DNA from: an uncultured Erysipelotrichaceae bacterium
GTDB taxonomy: Bacteria > Bacillota_I > Bacilli_A > Erysipelotrichales > Erysipelotrichaceae
Length of the DNA stretch: 5,792 nucleotides
Reading direction: 5' to 3'
Assembly (NCBI GenBank): GCA_947575425.1
Contig: CANPNQ010000083.1
Span: forward strand, 1-5,792
Shown here in pieces: positions 3,713 to 5,792 of the stretch. Numbering within the stretch: the stretch's first letter is position 1; each line of letters begins with the position of its first letter. The notes beneath the pieces were generated by a model. That model was given only the letters and a program-made list of their open reading frames with translations, searched no databases and was not told the DNA's origin. A program made the translations under genes and the position numbers.

Positions 3713-5792
3713 CTATTGAAATTTGCGCAAGCGCAGTGCATTGGAAACGACACTGACGGAGGAAAATGCCATTGCGGCTCCGGCAAATACGGGAGACAAC
3801 AACACCCCACCCATGGCATATAACAAGCCCGCCGCAATCGGAATCCCCAAAGAGTTGTAAAAGAATGCCCAAAACAGATTTTGCTTGATATTGCGGATGA
3901 CTGCCTTGGAGAGACGCACACACGTCAATACATCGTGAAGATCATCCTTGACCAGCACCACATCGGCACTTTCCACTGCCACATCAGAACCGCTGCCGAT
4001 CGCAATGCCGACATTGCTTTGGGTAAGTGCCACCGCGTCATTGATGCCATCGCCGACCATGGCAACCTTTTTTCCGCTCTGCTGTAAGCGAGTGATTTCT
4101 TTCGCCTTGCCATCAGGCAATACCTGCGCAATCACATGAGTGATTCCGGCCCTTTCGGCGATCGCCTCCGCGGTGATCTGATGATCTCCTGTGATCATGA
4201 TCACATCGATCCCCTGCTTTTGCAAGGCCGCGACCACTTCCCGGCTTTCCTCCTTGATTTCATCCGCAATGGCGATGAGAGCGATGATCGCATCATCGCC
4301 GCTGACCCATACGACGGTATTTCCCTGCTTGGATAAATGCTCCTCCTGCGTATGATAAACACTTGTATCAATATGATGTTCCTTCATCAAGGTCTCATTA
4401 CCGATCAAAATGTGCATACCATCACACATGGCACTCATTCCCAGTCCATTGTAGGTCACAATATCTTCTGCCTGCTTCCCCTCCTTGCCATATTCCTGTG
4501 CTTTGGCAATGATCGCTTTGGCCAACGGATGCTTACTGCCTGCCTCTACCCCTGCGGCTAAGGCCAGCAACTCGCTTTCCTCCATATCGCTGATTACCTC
4601 TGTTACCGCCGGTTTTCCTTTGGTCAGCGTTCCCGTCTTATCAAATACGATCGTATCGATATGAGCAGCTTCCTCCAATGCCTCTGCACTCTTGATGAAC
4701 ACACCGAGCTGTGCGGCTCGCCCGGTTCCTACCATAATCGCTGTGGGAGTTGCCAAACCAAGCGCACAGGGGCATGCAATCACCAATACACTGACAAAGA
4801 TCGTTAAGGAAAAGGCAATGTCTTGATTGATCATATACCATATCACTGCCGCAAGAATCGCAATGCTCATAACAGTCGGCACAAAGATCAAAGAAATCTG
4901 ATCAGCAATGCGGGCAATCGGTGCTTTCTTTCCCTGTGCCTCTTCAACCATGCGGATGATCTTTGCCAGCATGGAATCCTGCGCCAAGGCCTTGACCTGC
5001 ATACGCAAACGACCATCCAAATTGATCGTTCCGCCGATCACCTCATCATTCACACCTTTATCTACCGGCATGCTTTCTCCTGTCAGCATGCTTTCATCGA
5101 CGCTGCAGCTTCCCTCTAATACCACACCATCCAAAGGAATGTGATCTCCAGCTTTGACTATTAACTCATCCTCTACTGTCACCTCATCCAAAGATACAAC
5201 GATTTCCTTCCCATGTTTCCACAAGGTTGCCTGTTTGGGGCGCAGTGACAATAAGGCTGCGATCGCATCTGTCGTCTTTTCTTTCGATCTTGCCTCTAAA
5301 TGTTTGCCAAACATAACCAATGCCACCACGACACCAGCCGATTCAAAATACAGACGATGGACACTGTGCAAATCCCCCTGAAAGATCATCATCAGCGAAT
5401 ACAGAGAGTACGCATATGCGCTTCCCGTTCCAATCGCTACTAATGTGTCCATATTGGGGGCGCCATGAAACAGCGCCTTGATTCCCCGCGTAAAGAAATC
5501 ACGTCCAATGATCAGAATCAGCGTTGCCAATACGAATTGAATCAACGCAAAATACAACGGATTGCGCTCATAATGAATGATATTCGGTAAGGGCAGCTCC
5601 ACAAAGCCCAGCATGTGCGACATACCGATATAAAGCAGGATCAGCGCCAATCCCAAGGTTACATAGATCTTCGTATTATTTGGCTTCTTTGCTTGGACTT
5701 GTGTGGAATCCTCTATCTTTCGCTGCGCCTGAAAGCCTGCCTTTTCGATTCGCTCAATGATCTCATTCAATTTGATTTGCTTGGGATCATAG
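3713..5792 (-). CDS. copA: Copper-exporting P1B-type ATPase CopA (partial, N-terminus cut by window edge)
   Basis: This membrane pump uses ATP to export Cu(I). The frame is open to the right edge, and its first visible residues, YDPKQIKLNEIIERIEKAGF, are the end of a heavy-metal-associated (HMA) domain; the CxxC part and true start lie outside. Numbered from the Leu codon at 5770: hydrophobic segments at about 34-52, 71-90, 107-130 and 139-153; actuator TGES (230-233); further membrane segments near 292-313 and 320-345, the latter with the metal-site CPC (333-335); phosphorylation DKTGT (377-381, Asp377); nucleotide-binding HP (414-415); TGD (527-529); GDGIND (573-578); then two last membrane segments carrying YN (638-639) and M-x-x-S-S (667-671). 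CPC with YN and MxxSS is the Cu(I) signature. The residue after GDGINDA is Val, where P-type ATPases usually have Pro. The gene ends with TAG at 3713-3715, followed by its own terminator. No copper chaperone or repressor gene is visible downstream. Confidence 0.95.
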   Translation of the reverse strand, partial: YDPKQIKLNEIIERIEKAGFQAQRKIEDSTQVQAKKPNNTKIYVTLGLALILLYIGMSHMLGFVELPLPNIIHYERNPLYFALIQFVLATLILIIGRDFFTRGIKALFHGAPNMDTLVAIGTGSAYAYSLYSLMMIFQGDLHSVHRLYFESAGVVVALVMFGKHLEARSKEKTTDAIAALLSLRPKQATLWKHGKEIVVSLDEVTVEDELIVKAGDHIPLDGVVLEGSCSVDESMLTGESMPVDKGVNDEVIGGTINLDGRLRMQVKALAQDSMLAKIIRMVEEAQGKKAPIARIADQISLIFVPTVMSIAILAAVIWYMINQDIAFSLTIFVSVLVIACPCALGLATPTAIMVGTGRAAQLGVFIKSAEALEEAAHIDTIVFDKTGTLTKGKPAVTEVISDMEESELLALAAGVEAGSKHPLAKAIIAKAQEYGKEGKQAEDIVTYNGLGMSAMCDGMHILIGNETLMKEHHIDTSVYHTQEEHLSKQGNTVVWVSGDDAIIALIAIADEIKEESREVVAALQKQGIDVIMITGDHQITAEAIAERAGITHVIAQVLPDGKAKEITRLQQSGKKVAMVGDGINDAVALTQSNVGIAIGSGSDVAVESADVVLVKDDLHDVLTCVRLSKAVIRNIKQNLFWAFFYNSLGIPIAAGLLYAMGGVLLSPVFAGAAMAFSSVSVVSNALRLRKFQ

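Noticed and set aside
3632..5381. Several plus-strand open frames antisense to copA and its terminator
   Set aside because: They are shadows of the copA frame, rich in Cys, His and Ser, with no recognisable domains.
5768..5770. Start of copA at the TTG at 5770
   Set aside because: The frame stays open to the window edge and the residues before it (YDPKQIK) continue an HMA domain, so the true start is outside the window.
1..5792. CRISPR arrays, tRNA or rRNA genes, insertion sequences, phage or attachment sites
   Set aside because: Both strands were read for regular repeats, cloverleaf ends, transposase motifs and flanking inverted repeats. None was seen.

Overview
The window (about 45% G+C by eye) looks like a chromosomal segment of a low- to mid-G+C member of the Bacillota. 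The reasons are strong AGGAGG-type ribosome sites, tight same-strand gene packing, intrinsic hairpin-plus-U terminators, a DapG-type aspartokinase and a Gram-positive style CopA. An Erysipelotrichia-like gut firmicute is my guess, held loosely. All five substantial genes lie on the minus strand, so transcription runs from right to left.

Right to left: (1) 3713-5792 is a copper-exporting P1B ATPase (CopA type) whose N-terminal metal-binding domain is cut by the window edge. It ends in a long hairpin followed by an uninterrupted 23-base T tract (3604-3672). (2) Just beyond lies mutY, the adenine glycosylase of the 8-oxoguanine repair system. It has an extended -10 box so close to its ATG that the mRNA may be leaderless. 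(3) A NUDIX hydrolase overlaps the mutY 3' end by 20 bp, making a two-gene operon. (4) 1566-1911 has no intact gene. It holds a decayed plus-strand GNAT acetyltransferase remnant and two hairpin-plus-T-tract candidates that read on the minus strand. (5) 843-1565 is a 240-residue aspartokinase with only the catalytic domain, lacking the regulatory ACT domains. (6) Four bases later begins an aspartate-semialdehyde dehydrogenase (ASADH) homologue, cut by the left edge. In it the catalytic Cys and catalytic His positions are Ala and Leu, and several substrate-binding motifs are gone.

The most interesting unit is the coupled pair at 1-1565: an apparently intact, ACT-less aspartokinase joined to an apparently dead ASADH. 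This may be a kinase with a pseudoenzyme partner rather than the first two steps of lysine/threonine synthesis. The second point of interest is the copA-mutY junction, where a slippage-prone T23 tract serves as terminator U-run and also sits where an UP element would lie for a mutator-controlling repair gene.
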